Shown here piece after piece: positions 34,498-42,941 of a stretch of DNA of 64,000 nt. The notes under the pieces were generated by a model, which searched no databases, was not told the DNA's origin, and saw nothing but the letters and a program-made list of their open reading frames with translations. The DNA comes from Sphingopyxis sp. (GTDB taxonomy: Bacteria > Pseudomonadota > Alphaproteobacteria > Sphingomonadales > Sphingomonadaceae). The position numbers were made by a program, and so were the translations under genes. Positions within the stretch are counted from its first letter, which is position 1. Each line of letters opens with the position of its first letter. Location: NCBI GenBank assembly GCA_002733865.1, contig NVXM01000031.1:34995-98994 (forward strand), read 5' to 3'.

Positions 34498-34557
34498 TTG
34501 TTGCCTCTCCCGGTGCGAGCGGTTAAGGACGCGCCAACTCAAAAAAGGAACAACATC

Positions 34558-35271
34558 ATGCGACCATCGGGCCGTGCGCCGGACGAAATGCGCGCCATTT
34601 CCATCGAAACCGGATTTACCAAACATGCCGAAGGAAGCTGCCTGATCAGCTTTGGCGATACGCGGGTATTGTGCACCGCCAGTATCGAGACAAGCCTGCC
34701 GCCATGGATGCGCGGCAAGGGCACCGGCTGGGTCACCGGCGAATATTCGATGCTGCCCCGCGCCACGCACACCCGCGGTTCGCGCGAAGCGGCGCGTGGC
34801 AAGCAGTCGGGCAGAACGCAGGAAATCCAGCGGCTTATCGGGCGCTCCTTGCGCTCGGTCGTCGATTTGAAGAAGCTGGGCGAGCGGCAGATCACGCTCG
34901 ATTGCGACGTGATTCAGGCCGATGGCGGCACCCGGACCGCGTCGATCAGCGGTGCCTGGGTGGCGCTGCGGCTGGCGGTCAATGGGTTGCTCGACCAGAA
35001 AGTGCTCAAGGAAGACCCGATCGAACAGAAGATCGCGGCGATCAGCTGCGGGATTTTCGAGGGCACACCGGTGCTCGACCTTGATTATGACGAGGACAGC
35101 AACGCCGGTGCCGATGCCAATTTTGTGCTGACCGGTGATGGCAACATCGCCGAGGCACAGGCGACAGCAGAGGGTCAGACTTTTGACGAGGAAAGCCTGA
35201 TGCGGCTGATGCGGCTGGCCAAAATCGGCTGCGGCCAGATTTTCGAGGCGCAGGATCGGGCGGTTGGTTAG
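34558..35271 (+). CDS. rph: Ribonuclease PH
   Basis: RNase PH trims the 3' end of tRNA precursors by phosphorolysis. The protein from the ATG at 34558 is 237 residues, the normal length, with [20 protein letters not shown], the phosphate-binding [13 protein letters not shown] region and [17 protein letters not shown]. An upstream in-frame start near 34408 would read through the family A repeat and is rejected. A strong AAAGGA site precedes the ATG. rdgB follows. Confidence 0.97.
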   Translation: MRPSGRAPDEMRAISIETGFTKHAEGSCLISFGDTRVLCTASIETSLPPWMRGKGTGWVTGEYSMLPRATHTRGSREAARGKQSGRTQEIQRLIGRSLRSVVDLKKLGERQITLDCDVIQADGGTRTASISGAWVALRLAVNGLLDQKVLKEDPIEQKIAAISCGIFEGTPVLDLDYDEDSNAGADANFVLTGDGNIAEAQATAEGQTFDEESLMRLMRLAKIGCGQIFEAQDRAVG

Positions 35272-35289
35272 GATTTAGAGAGGAAAAGT

Positions 35290-35368
35290 CGTCATCCTGA
35301 ACTTGTTTCAGGATCTCTGACGGCTGTGCGCAGTCTCAAGGGGTCCTGAAACGAGTTCAGGATGACGA
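35290..35368. repeat. Family B inverted-repeat element (copy 1)
   Basis: The arms are of the form TCATCCTGAACTTGTTTCAG and its complement CTGAAACGAGTTCAGGATGA, giving a long hairpin between rph and rdgB. A second copy lies at 46726-46806. Confidence 0.85.
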
Positions 35369-35420
35369 GGTAAGGGACAGGATGGGATGACGAGGTAAGG
35401 GACAGGATGGGATGACGAAG
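35361..35420. repeat. 25-base tandem repeat at the end of the family B element
   Basis: The unit GATGACGAGGTAAGGGACAG followed by GATGG occurs twice in perfect tandem (35361-35385, 35386-35410), with a third partial copy to about 35420. The first unit overlaps the right arm of the family B element. The repeat ends about ten bases before the rdgB start. Confidence 0.85.
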
Positions 35421-35430
35421 TGAGAGAGAA

Positions 35431-36060
35431 ATGACCGACCATCGCAAACTTACCCCCGGGAAACTCATTATCGCCAGCCATAACCAGGGCAAGGTGCGGG
35501 AAATTCGGGCTTTGCTGGAGCCTTACGGTATCGAGCCGGTATCGGCAGGCGATCTGGACCTGCCGGAACCGGAAGAGACGGGAACGACGTTCGCCGAAAA
35601 CGCGCTGCTCAAGGCGCGAGCGAGCGCGCAAGGGGCGGATTGCGTGGCGCTTGCGGATGACAGCGGGCTTTGCGTCGCGGCGCTGGGCAGCAAGCCGGGG
35701 GTCTATACCGCCGACTGGGCCGAGCGGCAGTGGTTCGAGGGCGAGCCAGGGCGCGACTGGTATATGGCAATGGGCAAGGTCGAGGGGCTGCTGGCCGAAC
35801 AGGGGCCGGATGTCGACCGGAGCGCCTATTTTGTCTGTACGCTGGCGCTGGCCTGGCCGGATGGCCATTCGGAAATATTCGAGGGCCGGGTTCACGGCAA
35901 TCTCGTCTGGCCGCCGCGCGGCACGATGGGCTTCGGCTATGATCCGGTGTTCCAGCCAGTCGGCATGGAGCAGAGTTTTGCCGAACTGGATCCGGCGCAG
36001 AAACAGGCGATGAGCCATCGGGCGGACGCATTTGGGAAACTGGTTGCGGGTTGTTTTTAG
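35431..36060 (+). CDS. rdgB: dITP/XTP pyrophosphatase (RdgB/HAM1 family)
   Basis: RdgB removes non-canonical purine nucleotides by hydrolysing dITP and XTP to monophosphates. The 209-residue protein shows the family signature [10 protein letters not shown] (residues 15-24), the [14 protein letters not shown] motif, [15 protein letters not shown] and MGFGYDPVF, plus the C-terminal [16 protein letters not shown] upstream is the ribosome site. It sits in the common rph-rdgB-hemW order, but two repeat elements follow it. Confidence 0.96.
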   Translation: MTDHRKLTPGKLIIASHNQGKVREIRALLEPYGIEPVSAGDLDLPEPEETGTTFAENALLKARASAQGADCVALADDSGLCVAALGSKPGVYTADWAERQWFEGEPGRDWYMAMGKVEGLLAEQGPDVDRSAYFVCTLALAWPDGHSEIFEGRVHGNLVWPPRGTMGFGYDPVFQPVGMEQSFAELDPAQKQAMSHRADAFGKLVAGCF

Positions 36061-36068
36061 GAAATTCC

Positions 36069-36137
36069 GTTCATCCTGAACTTGTCGAAGCATGCCTAAC
36101 GCCGAGAGCCGCACTTCGACAAGCTCAGTGCGAACGG
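36069..36137. repeat. Family C inverted repeat (CTTCGACAAGCTCAG type)
   Basis: TGAACTTGTCGAAGC at the left is complementary to CTTCGACAAGCTCA near the right, about 40 bases apart. Single arms of this family occur near 28733 and 44620. It lies directly beside a family A copy. Confidence 0.75.
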
Positions 36138-36139
36138 TT

Positions 36140-36217
36140 TGTGCTCCGCACTTGATGCGGAGTTCTGGAGGCAAGAGCCTGACTGCCGATACAGCTCCGC
36201 ATCAGGTGCGGAGCACA
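36140..36217. repeat. Family A inverted-repeat element (copy 2)
   Basis: The arms are TGTGCTCCGCACTTGATGCG and CGCATCAGGTGCGGAGCACA. It ends 5 bases before the CAP-domain gene's stop and may work as a terminator for rdgB and that convergent gene. Confidence 0.85.
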
Positions 36218-36221
36218 GAGC

Positions 36222-36881
36222 TTAAGCCCTCAGCGGATTTTGCCCCATGACATTACCGGCCGGACTATAGCGACAGACCAGATAATCATAAGCGCCGCTG
36301 TTCGCCATTGCACAGCCGACGCGCTTGGTTGTCGGCCAGATGATTTGCGTATAATGGCCGATATCATGCCAGCTGCCAGTGGTGCTGTTGTCGGGAAAGG
36401 CGCCCTTTTTAAAATAGCGGTCTTCATCGACCCAGGAACCGACCATCTCCGTCTGCGGATAGGCGTTGCGGGTGCCCATCCACAGATTTTCGCCTTGCCG
36501 GGCGCTGCGTTCGGATTGGCTATCATGGGCGAATCTGCCGGTTCTGGCCATGGAATTGGCATATTTGGCGGCGTCCTTTGCCAGTGCTGAATCCCAGACA
36601 AGGTCCGGCGCGCCGACCTTGGCCCGCGCCATATTATGGGTTTGCATCATGACGCTTTGCAAGCCGCGGGCGGCGGCTGGCTTCGGATATTTGATCTTGC
36701 GAGGAGGCGGCTTCAGGGTGATGCGCGGCGCCGGTTTTATCGCGAAGCGCTGCGCCGGTTCTGCCACATCTTGCTGCTGGAACGAGGTTTCCACATAGCC
36801 AAGCTGCGGCGGCGCAGCGGAACAGGCCGCTAATGCTGGCGCGATGATAATTATGGGGCTAAGGGCGCGGGCTATATGCAT
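36222..36881 (-). CDS. CAP/SCP-domain secreted lipoprotein
   Basis: From the ATG at 36881 the protein has 219 residues: a lipoprotein signal (IIIIAPALAACSAA), a Pro/Lys-rich linker (PAPRITLKPPPRKIKYPKP) and a CAP domain. CAP motifs are visible: VMMQTHNMARAKVGAPDLVWD, GENLWMGT, GHYTQIIWPTTKRVGCA and YLVCRYSPAGNVMG. Bacterial CAP proteins are extracytoplasmic and of unclear function. An ATG at 36893 (MVTIMHIARA) is an alternative start. Its ATG shares the palindrome ATGCAT with the hemW start on the opposite strand. Confidence 0.85.
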   Translation of the reverse strand: MHIARALSPIIIIAPALAACSAAPPQLGYVETSFQQQDVAEPAQRFAIKPAPRITLKPPPRKIKYPKPAAARGLQSVMMQTHNMARAKVGAPDLVWDSALAKDAAKYANSMARTGRFAHDSQSERSARQGENLWMGTRNAYPQTEMVGSWVDEDRYFKKGAFPDNSTTGSWHDIGHYTQIIWPTTKRVGCAMANSGAYDYLVCRYSPAGNVMGQNPLRA

Positions 36882-38072
36882 GATGGTCACCATAGGAACG
36901 CAAAGGTTAACAACCACCCTACAGGGCCGCTGGCGCTCTATATCCACTGGCCGTTCTGTGTCTCGAAATGTCCCTATTGCGACTTCAACAGCCATGTCCG
37001 GGAGCAGGTCGAGATCGGCGCCTGGCAAGCCGCGCTGCTCGCCGATATGGCGCATGAAGCGGCTTTGTCACCGGGACGCCCGCTGTCGAGCATCTTCTTT
37101 GGTGGCGGCACGCCTTCGCTGATGCCGCCGACGCTGGTCGAGACGCTGATCGCGGCGGCGGAGCGGCATTGGGGCTTTGCCGAGAATATCGAAATTACGC
37201 TGGAAGCCAATCCGTCGTCGGTGGAGGCTGCGAATTTTCATGATCTGGCGGGGGCCGGCGTGAACCGGGTGTCGCTGGGGCTGCAATCGCTTGATGGCGA
37301 GACTCTGCGTTTTCTGGGAAGGGCGCATGATGTGGACGAAGGGCTTGCAGCGCTGGAAACGGCACAGCTGGCGTTTGAGCGGGTCAGCTTTGATCTGATC
37401 TACGCACGGCCGGGCCAGACGCTGGATGACTGGCAGGTGGAACTGGAATGCGCGCTCGGCTTCGGGACCGGGCATCTGTCGCTCTACCAGCTGACAATCG
37501 AGCCGGGGACGCGATTCGAGACATTGGTGCGAACCGGTGCGCTGGTTCCGGCCGACGATGACCATTGCGCCGATCTGTTTGAACTGACCCGCGATATCAT
37601 GACGGCAGCGGGACGGCCTGCCTATGAGATCAGCAACCATGCGAAGCCGGGTCAGGAAAGCCGCCACAATCTGACCTATTGGCGTTATGAGGATTATATC
37701 GGCATCGGCCCCGGCGCGCACGGGCGGCGGCTGGACAGTGCGACCGAGCGACACAAGAAGCCGGAGAATTTTCTCTCGGCCGTCGAGCGCAACGGCAATG
37801 GGCTCAAGGTCGAGCAGGCGCTTTCACCGGAGACGCGCGCCATGGAAGCGCTGATGATGGGCTTGCGGCTGGCCGAGGGCGTGGACCTGGAAGCGTTGGA
37901 GGCTAAGACCGGGCTTACGGCGGCGGCGATGGTGGATGGCGATGAGGTCCGGAAGCTTGCTGACCTCGGTTTTGCAGAACAGCGCGGCAGCCAGTTGATC
38001 GTTCGACCGAAGGGCATGCCATTGCTGGATGCGCTCCTGCCCAAGATTATTGCGGATGGGCTCCGGACTTGA
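36876..38072 (+). CDS. hemW: HemW-like radical SAM protein (coproporphyrinogen oxidase-related)
   Basis: The 398-residue protein has the radical SAM cysteine motif C28-x3-C32-x2-C35 (FCVSKCPYCDF), the SAM-binding GGGTPSLM, YIHWPFC and the HemN-like C-terminal domain. HemW is now regarded as a haem chaperone that inserts haem into respiratory enzymes, not as the oxidase itself. The order rdgB-hemW is common. Its AAGGG site is at about 36861, so it begins with the ATG at 36876 inside ATGCAT. The stop TGA falls within the left arm of a family A repeat. Confidence 0.93.
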   Translation: MHDGHHRNAKVNNHPTGPLALYIHWPFCVSKCPYCDFNSHVREQVEIGAWQAALLADMAHEAALSPGRPLSSIFFGGGTPSLMPPTLVETLIAAAERHWGFAENIEITLEANPSSVEAANFHDLAGAGVNRVSLGLQSLDGETLRFLGRAHDVDEGLAALETAQLAFERVSFDLIYARPGQTLDDWQVELECALGFGTGHLSLYQLTIEPGTRFETLVRTGALVPADDDHCADLFELTRDIMTAAGRPAYEISNHAKPGQESRHNLTYWRYEDYIGIGPGAHGRRLDSATERHKKPENFLSAVERNGNGLKVEQALSPETRAMEALMMGLRLAEGVDLEALEAKTGLTAAAMVDGDEVRKLADLGFAEQRGSQLIVRPKGMPLLDALLPKIIADGLRT

Positions 38073-38135
38073 TCCGAAGCTTTGGCAGCGAACAGTGCTC
38101 TCCGCCTCCCCGGCTCCGCATCAAGTGTGGAGCAC
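38058..38135. repeat. Family A inverted-repeat element (copy 3, decayed)
   Basis: The left arm GGGCTCCGGACTTGATCCGA overlaps the last codons and stop of hemW. The right arm is GGCTCCGCATCAAGTGTGGA. Several bases of the left arm have diverged from the other copies. A shorter CCTCTCCC hairpin follows at 38152-38172. Confidence 0.75.
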
Positions 38136-38210
38136 GATCGTCTGGAAAATCATTCCTCTCCCATAGGGAGAGGATTTGGAAGTTCGGCATCAGCATGCTA
38201 GATTCTCCCG

Positions 38211-39110
38211 ATGGACACCGCCAGCGCCCTTATCAACAGTTTCACCGCCTATCTGCGCGACGACCGGCGGCGCTCGCTGCACACGGTGCGCGCCTATGGG
38301 ATGACCGCCGAGCGTTTCTGCGCGTTTCTGATGGACCATATCGGTAGCGGCGTAGGCGCGGACGAAATCAAGGGCCTGAAACAGGCGGATATCCGTTCCT
38401 ATCTCGCCTATCGGCGTGGCGACGGGCTGACCAACAATAGCGCGGCGCGGGAATTGTCGGCGCTCAGGGCGTTTCTGAAACATGTCGGCGGCGATGAAGC
38501 GCAGATTCCGAAGATCAAGGGGCCGAAGGTCAAGCGCGGCGTGCCGCGGCCGGCCTCGCCCGAGGATATATTGGCGCTGGCCGGCGATGCGCAGGACAGC
38601 GCCAGCGAGGACTGGATCGGCGCGCGCGACTGGGCGGTGCTCCTGTTGCTCTATGGTTCGGGGCTGCGGATCAGCGAGGCGCTCGATCTGACCGGCGACG
38701 CCCTGCCCCTGTCCGACACATTGCGGGTCACCGGCAAGCGCAACAAGACCCGGATCGTCCCGCTGCTGCCGCAGGTGCGTAAGGCGATCGACCATTATAT
38801 CGACCTCTGCCCGCATGTGATGGAGCCAGGCGAACCGATCTTCCGCGGCAAGCGCGGCGGACCGCTGTCACCCAATCTGATCCGGCGAGTGGTGCAGCAG
38901 GCCCGGACCAAGCTCGGTATATCCGACACGACCACCCCGCATGCCCTGCGGCACAGCTTTGCCACGCATCTGCTGGCGGGCGGCGCCGACTTGCGGAGTC
39001 TGCAGGAATTGCTGGGACACGCCAGTTTGAGCAGTACGCAGGTGTACACGGCAGTCGATGCTGCGCATTTACTGGATGTTTATCAGAACGCTCATCCGAG
39101 GGCAGGATAA
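38211..39110 (+). CDS. xerC: Tyrosine recombinase XerC
   Basis: This 299-residue recombinase has the N-terminal SAM-like domain and the catalytic residues Arg (LLYGSGLRISEAL), PHALRHSFATHLLAGG and LLGHASLSSTQVY with nucleophile Tyr279. With XerD (at 891-1787) it resolves chromosome dimers. The 3' end (residues 257-299) is repeated in decayed form at 41993-42124, downstream of the following TonB receptor. Confidence 0.93.
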   Translation: MDTASALINSFTAYLRDDRRRSLHTVRAYGMTAERFCAFLMDHIGSGVGADEIKGLKQADIRSYLAYRRGDGLTNNSAARELSALRAFLKHVGGDEAQIPKIKGPKVKRGVPRPASPEDILALAGDAQDSASEDWIGARDWAVLLLLYGSGLRISEALDLTGDALPLSDTLRVTGKRNKTRIVPLLPQVRKAIDHYIDLCPHVMEPGEPIFRGKRGGPLSPNLIRRVVQQARTKLGISDTTTPHALRHSFATHLLAGGADLRSLQELLGHASLSSTQVYTAVDAAHLLDVYQNAHPRAG

Positions 39111-39431
39111 GCGACACCGCGATCCCTTCGCCCCCTAAGCCAGCGCGTTTCGATAGCTCCACATTCTCCCGAATATTTTGTTCACAGGAATGATTCTCCC
39201 GTTTCGTTTCCCCCTGATTACGCGACGACGCGGCCAATTCCTGTCAAATTTGCTAGCAACAAATAATGATTAACGCGCCGTTTTCCATGACGCACTAATT
39301 CTTTAGTGAGTGGCAGATTCCGTAACGGCATCCATTATCAAACGGCAGGGCAGATCCCATGAATTCGGTAAAAAAAGAAAATATCTGAATTAAAATCAGG
39401 ACTGCTTTTCTGCATTTGGGAGGAGTCTGAA
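39111..39431. other. Intergenic region between xerC and the TonB receptor gene
   Basis: These 321 bases become AT-rich towards the receptor gene. No gene or clear promoter was identified. A GGGAGGAG site precedes the receptor ATG. If the segment to 42124 is an inserted unit, its left junction lies at the end of xerC or in this region. Confidence 0.5.
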
Positions 39432-41924
39432 ATGAACAAGGAAACACGTCACAACCATTCAAATTTGACCAAGAAGCAGATACTGACGGCACTTACGAGC
39501 TCGGCCGTCACCATAGGTGCCTGCGGCTTTGCGGCACCGGCTATGGCGCAAGATGCGCTAGCCGATGAGAACGAAAATGCCATCATCATCGTTAACGCCC
39601 GCAAGCAGGACGAAACCCTGCAAGAAACACCGGTTACCGTCACATCAATCAGCTCGGACACGCTGGACGATTATCAGATCAATGAAGTCGCTGACGTGGT
39701 CAGCAGGATCCCGGCCCTGAATGTTCAGGTCGGTGGCTCGGGCGCAGGCGGCCAGATCAGCCTGCGGGGCATCGGCACGACGAACATCTCCGCCGCCTTT
39801 GATTCCGCCGTTGCCTTCGATTTTGACGGCGTAACCATCAGCACCATGCGGCTGGTCCAGGCATCCTTTTTCGACGTTGCGCAAATTGACGTGCTGAAGG
39901 GCCCGCAGTCCCTGTTCTTTGGAAAAAGCGCCTCTGCCGGCGTCTTCTCGGTCCGCTCCGCCGATCCAACGCAAGATTGGGAAATGGGCGGCAAGGCTTC
40001 CTATGAGTTCGAAGAAGAAGGTTATACCGTCGGCGGCTATATTTCCGGTCCGATCAGCGATACGCTCGGCATTCGCGTTGCCGCCCAATATCAGAATATC
40101 GACAAATATGTCGAGCTGGAGGCTGGCACGCCGTCCGTCTTTGCCAATTCCGGAAAAGGCCTGAAGAATTTCGTCGGCCGCTTGACCCTGCAATGGGACC
40201 CGGCAGACAATTTTTCCGCCAATCTCAAACTCAATTATAATCACAATTTCGGTGACAGCCTGCTGGGTCATTCGGACATCAGCTGCGGTGCCAACGGAGT
40301 TGCGGACGATGTGTTTCTCTCGCTCTCCGGCGTGCGAATCGCCTCCAATGCGACCTGCGACATTCAGGACGGGCTCTACCCCCACCCTGACGGCCACCCG
40401 GCGCTTGGAGTCATAGTACCAGGCACAACCGGAGCGGGTCGCTACAAGGGTCAGTCCTACAACGAAACCAACACTTTTTTCATGCGGCTGGCGATGGATC
40501 TGGATCTCAACGACAGTCTGACCTTGTCGTCGGTCACCGGCATAGTCGACTTGGAGAATGAACATGCCGATCATTTCAGCTATGTCGGAATCCTGCCAAA
40601 CGGCGACCCCGGCGGTCTCCCTGCGCCCTTTTCGGACGGCCTGAAGCAATATTCGCAGGAACTGAGGTTGACCAGCGATCTGGACGGCCCATTCAATTTC
40701 ATGGTCGGTGGCTATTGGGAAAGCCGCAGCCAGCCGTTGCAGACCTCCCAGAATGCCTTTGTCGCAGCCTTTCTCTTTCCCGATTCCGACGGGATCGGTT
40801 ATGACTGGGTCGCCAATCGCGCCACCAAGAGCGAAGCCCTGTCCTTTTTCGGCAGCGCCAGCCTGGACATTACCGACCAACTGGAGCTCTCAGGCGGCGT
40901 GCGCTGGACCGACGAGCAGAAGGTTCACCGGACATCCTTTCCATTCCTGCATGACGCCCTCACCTTCCTGAACGGGGTTGTGGGCGGCATTGGACTGGTC
41001 GTTCCGGAAGGCTTTCAGACCGGCCCGATCAAATTTTCCGACAGCAATATCTCGCCGGAGGTCACGCTCAAATATGCGGCCACGCCCGATCTGAACTTCT
41101 ACGCCTCCTACAAGACCGGCTTCAAATCCGGCGGTGTCGACAACAGCAGCCTGCCGACAGCAGCGCTGCAATATATCAAGCCGGGTTTCGGCACCGAAGC
41201 CCAACGGCAAGCCGCGCTGAATTCGGTTATCTATAATTCCGAAACGGCCAAGGGCGGCGAAGTCGGGGTAAAGGCGCTGCTGGCCGATCGTGCCCTGCGG
41301 ATCAACGCTTCGCTCTATTATTTCGTGTTCGACGATCTGCAGGTGCAGAATTTCGACGGTGCCGCTGTGCGCTTCCTGACCGTTAATGCGGGCGAGGTTA
41401 CAACCAAGGGCTTCGATATGGACTGGGGCTGGCAGACACCGCTGGAGGGGCTGCGCCTGTCGGGTACGCTTGGCTATACCGACGCCAAATTTACCGACAC
41501 GTTCATCTCCTCGAACGGACCCGACAGCCTGCCAGGCACGGCCGATGACGTAAACCTGGACGGCCGGAGAGCCGCACGTGCGCCAAAATGGTCTGGCAAC
41601 ATCGCCTTCGACTGGTCGATCCCGGTCAGTGAAAGCCTCGAGTTCGGACTGAACGGAAACGCTTTTTACAGCGGCTCCTATTTCGCTTCAAACACGAAAT
41701 TCACCGACTATATCCAGGAAGACTATGTCACGCTGGATGGATCCATTTCGGTGGGGCATCCGGACGGGAAGTGGAAATTGTCTTTGATCGGAGTCAATCT
41801 GACCAACGAGATCTGGGCCAATACAGCCGGCGACCGCCCCTTTCTGCCACCGGGTGGCGATGACCGGGTTATCACCCAGAACCGCGGCCGTCAGCTGTTT
41901 GTCGAAGCCGCCTTCAAATTTTGA
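39432..41924 (+). CDS. TonB-dependent outer-membrane receptor
   Basis: The 830-residue receptor has a signal region ending near PAMAQDAL, the TonB-box-like AIIIVNARKQDETLQETP, a plug with IDVLKGPQSLFFGKSASAGV, and a barrel closing with GRQLFVEAAFKF. It is not closely alike to the receptor at 16432 except at the fold level. The ligand is unknown. It has a strong ribosome site and its own terminator at 41951, so it is an independent unit placed between xerC and a xerC remnant. Confidence 0.92.
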   Translation: MNKETRHNHSNLTKKQILTALTSSAVTIGACGFAAPAMAQDALADENENAIIIVNARKQDETLQETPVTVTSISSDTLDDYQINEVADVVSRIPALNVQVGGSGAGGQISLRGIGTTNISAAFDSAVAFDFDGVTISTMRLVQASFFDVAQIDVLKGPQSLFFGKSASAGVFSVRSADPTQDWEMGGKASYEFEEEGYTVGGYISGPISDTLGIRVAAQYQNIDKYVELEAGTPSVFANSGKGLKNFVGRLTLQWDPADNFSANLKLNYNHNFGDSLLGHSDISCGANGVADDVFLSLSGVRIASNATCDIQDGLYPHPDGHPALGVIVPGTTGAGRYKGQSYNETNTFFMRLAMDLDLNDSLTLSSVTGIVDLENEHADHFSYVGILPNGDPGGLPAPFSDGLKQYSQELRLTSDLDGPFNFMVGGYWESRSQPLQTSQNAFVAAFLFPDSDGIGYDWVANRATKSEALSFFGSASLDITDQLELSGGVRWTDEQKVHRTSFPFLHDALTFLNGVVGGIGLVVPEGFQTGPIKFSDSNISPEVTLKYAATPDLNFYASYKTGFKSGGVDNSSLPTAALQYIKPGFGTEAQRQAALNSVIYNSETAKGGEVGVKALLADRALRINASLYYFVFDDLQVQNFDGAAVRFLTVNAGEVTTKGFDMDWGWQTPLEGLRLSGTLGYTDAKFTDTFISSNGPDSLPGTADDVNLDGRRAARAPKWSGNIAFDWSIPVSESLEFGLNGNAFYSGSYFASNTKFTDYIQEDYVTLDGSISVGHPDGKWKLSLIGVNLTNEIWANTAGDRPFLPPGGDDRVITQNRGRQLFVEAAFKF

Positions 41925-41950
41925 TCGACACTCTCCCGTTGATCATATCG

Positions 41951-41984
41951 GGCCGGACCAGCATCTGCTGGCCGGCCTAATTTT
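41951..41984 (+). terminator. Intrinsic terminator of the TonB receptor gene
   Basis: GGCCGG-a-CCAGCA and TGCTGG-CCGGCC form a stem with one bulged A and a two-base loop, followed by TAATTTT. It lies 26 bases after the stop. Confidence 0.85.
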
Positions 41985-41992
41985 CGTGGTTC

Positions 41993-42124
41993 GGCGGCGT
42001 TGTTATGCGGAGCCTGCAGGAATTAGTGGGGCATGCGAGCCTGAGTTCGACGCAGATCTGTACGGCGGTCGATGCGGCGCATTCGCTGGATGTTTATCAG
42101 ATTGCGCATCCGCCGACGGGCTAG
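41993..42124 (+). pseudogene. Remnant of a second xerC 3' end
   Basis: The stretch reads in frame as GGVVMRSLQELVGHASLSST then QICTAVDAAHSLDVYQIAHP and a TAG. This aligns without gaps to XerC residues 257-299 and its stop. About three quarters of the bases agree by hand count over 39 codons. The catalytic Tyr279 codon is TGT (Cys) here, so it is not functional. No upstream part of xerC is present. Confidence 0.88.
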
Positions 42125-42129
42125 TGCCC

Positions 42130-42202
42130 CTTGCGAAGGCAGGGGCCCATCTCCAGATCGTGCCAAGTTCAGATAACGAGAGATGTATCCCTGCTTTCGC
42201 AG
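42130..42202. repeat. Inverted repeat (family G)
   Basis: CTTGCGAAGGCAGGGGCCCA at the left is complementary, with few changes, to the CCCTGCTTTCGCAG end at the right, about 75 bases apart. It directly follows the xerC remnant. Confidence 0.65.
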
Positions 42203-42220
42203 AGAAACGGTTCTCTCCCT

Positions 42221-42301
42221 TCATTGCGAGGAGCGTAAGCGACGAAGCAATCCAGAGCCGCGCGCACCGCCCTGGATTGCTTCGCTACGCTCGCAATGAC
42301 G
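42221..42301. repeat. Inverted repeat (family D)
   Basis: TCATTGCGAGGAGCGTAAGC and GCTACGCTCGCAATGACGA pair as the arms, with GAAGCAATCCAG and CTGGATTGCTTC inside. It could form a hairpin just downstream of dedA (16 bases), acting as a terminator. Confidence 0.75.
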
Positions 42302-42317
42302 AGATTATGGAAACGGA

Positions 42318-42920
42318 TCAATCCTCCCGCGGCCGCCAGAAGATAATCCGCCAGACATAGACTGCAACCAGCAAGACGATCACCCCCACCGATACCGGCC
42401 CCAGATACTTGCCGATATTCTCGATATTCTGCTGCAGCTGATAGCCCGCATAAACCAGCGCGCTGTTCCAGACGGCGGCGCCTGCGCTGGTGGCGAGGAT
42501 GAAGCGTTTGTGGGACATGCCGAACAGGCCGGCGGGGACCGAGATCAGGGTGCGGATATTGGGGATGAAGCGAGCGAAGAACACCACCCATTCGCCGTGA
42601 TTGTCAAAGATCCGGTCGATCCGGTTGACGGTGGCGACATCGAGCGTCAGCCAGCGGCCATGTTTGCGGACAAAGCCGCGCAGATCATCTTCGTCCCAGT
42701 GGCGACCGATCATGAACCAGACATAATTGCCGAGCAGCGAGCCTATCGTACCGACCAGCACCAGTATCACCGGGTGGAAGGTTCCCTCGCCCACGCCCAC
42801 GCCGCCAAGCCCCATGATCAGCTCGGACGGGATCGGGGGAAAGATATTTTCCAGCGCCATCAGCAAGCCGATCGCCCAGTAGCCGGCTTGGGCGATCAGG
42901 TCTGAGATCCAGCTGTTCAC
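42318..42920 (-). CDS. DedA family membrane protein
   Basis: The 200-residue protein has the DedA/SNARE-associated pattern: ENIFPPIPSELIMGLGG at the N-terminus, the re-entrant loop VILVLVGTIGSLLGNYVWF, and FFARFIPNIRTLISVPAG with the conserved Arg. DedA proteins act in lipid carrier recycling and membrane homeostasis. It is 21 bases downstream of gshB on the same strand and probably co-transcribed. Confidence 0.93.
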   Translation of the reverse strand: MNSWISDLIAQAGYWAIGLLMALENIFPPIPSELIMGLGGVGVGEGTFHPVILVLVGTIGSLLGNYVWFMIGRHWDEDDLRGFVRKHGRWLTLDVATVNRIDRIFDNHGEWVVFFARFIPNIRTLISVPAGLFGMSHKRFILATSAGAAVWNSALVYAGYQLQQNIENIGKYLGPVSVGVIVLLVAVYVWRIIFWRPRED

Positions 42921-42941
42921 TGTGGAAACCCGCCCACGCGA

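Noticed and set aside
34408..34557. Upstream start for rph
   Set aside because: The extra residues would come from a family A repeat and are absent from the family's normal N-terminus.
34362..34557. CIRCE element before hrcA
   Set aside because: GAGTGCTTATCG appears on the minus strand but no TTAGCACTC half-site lies nine bases away.
35361..35420. CRISPR array
   Set aside because: The units are contiguous tandem copies with no spacers and no cas genes nearby.
39645..40880. A 411-codon frame opposite the second TonB receptor
   Set aside because: Antisense shadow; the plus strand encodes a complete receptor.
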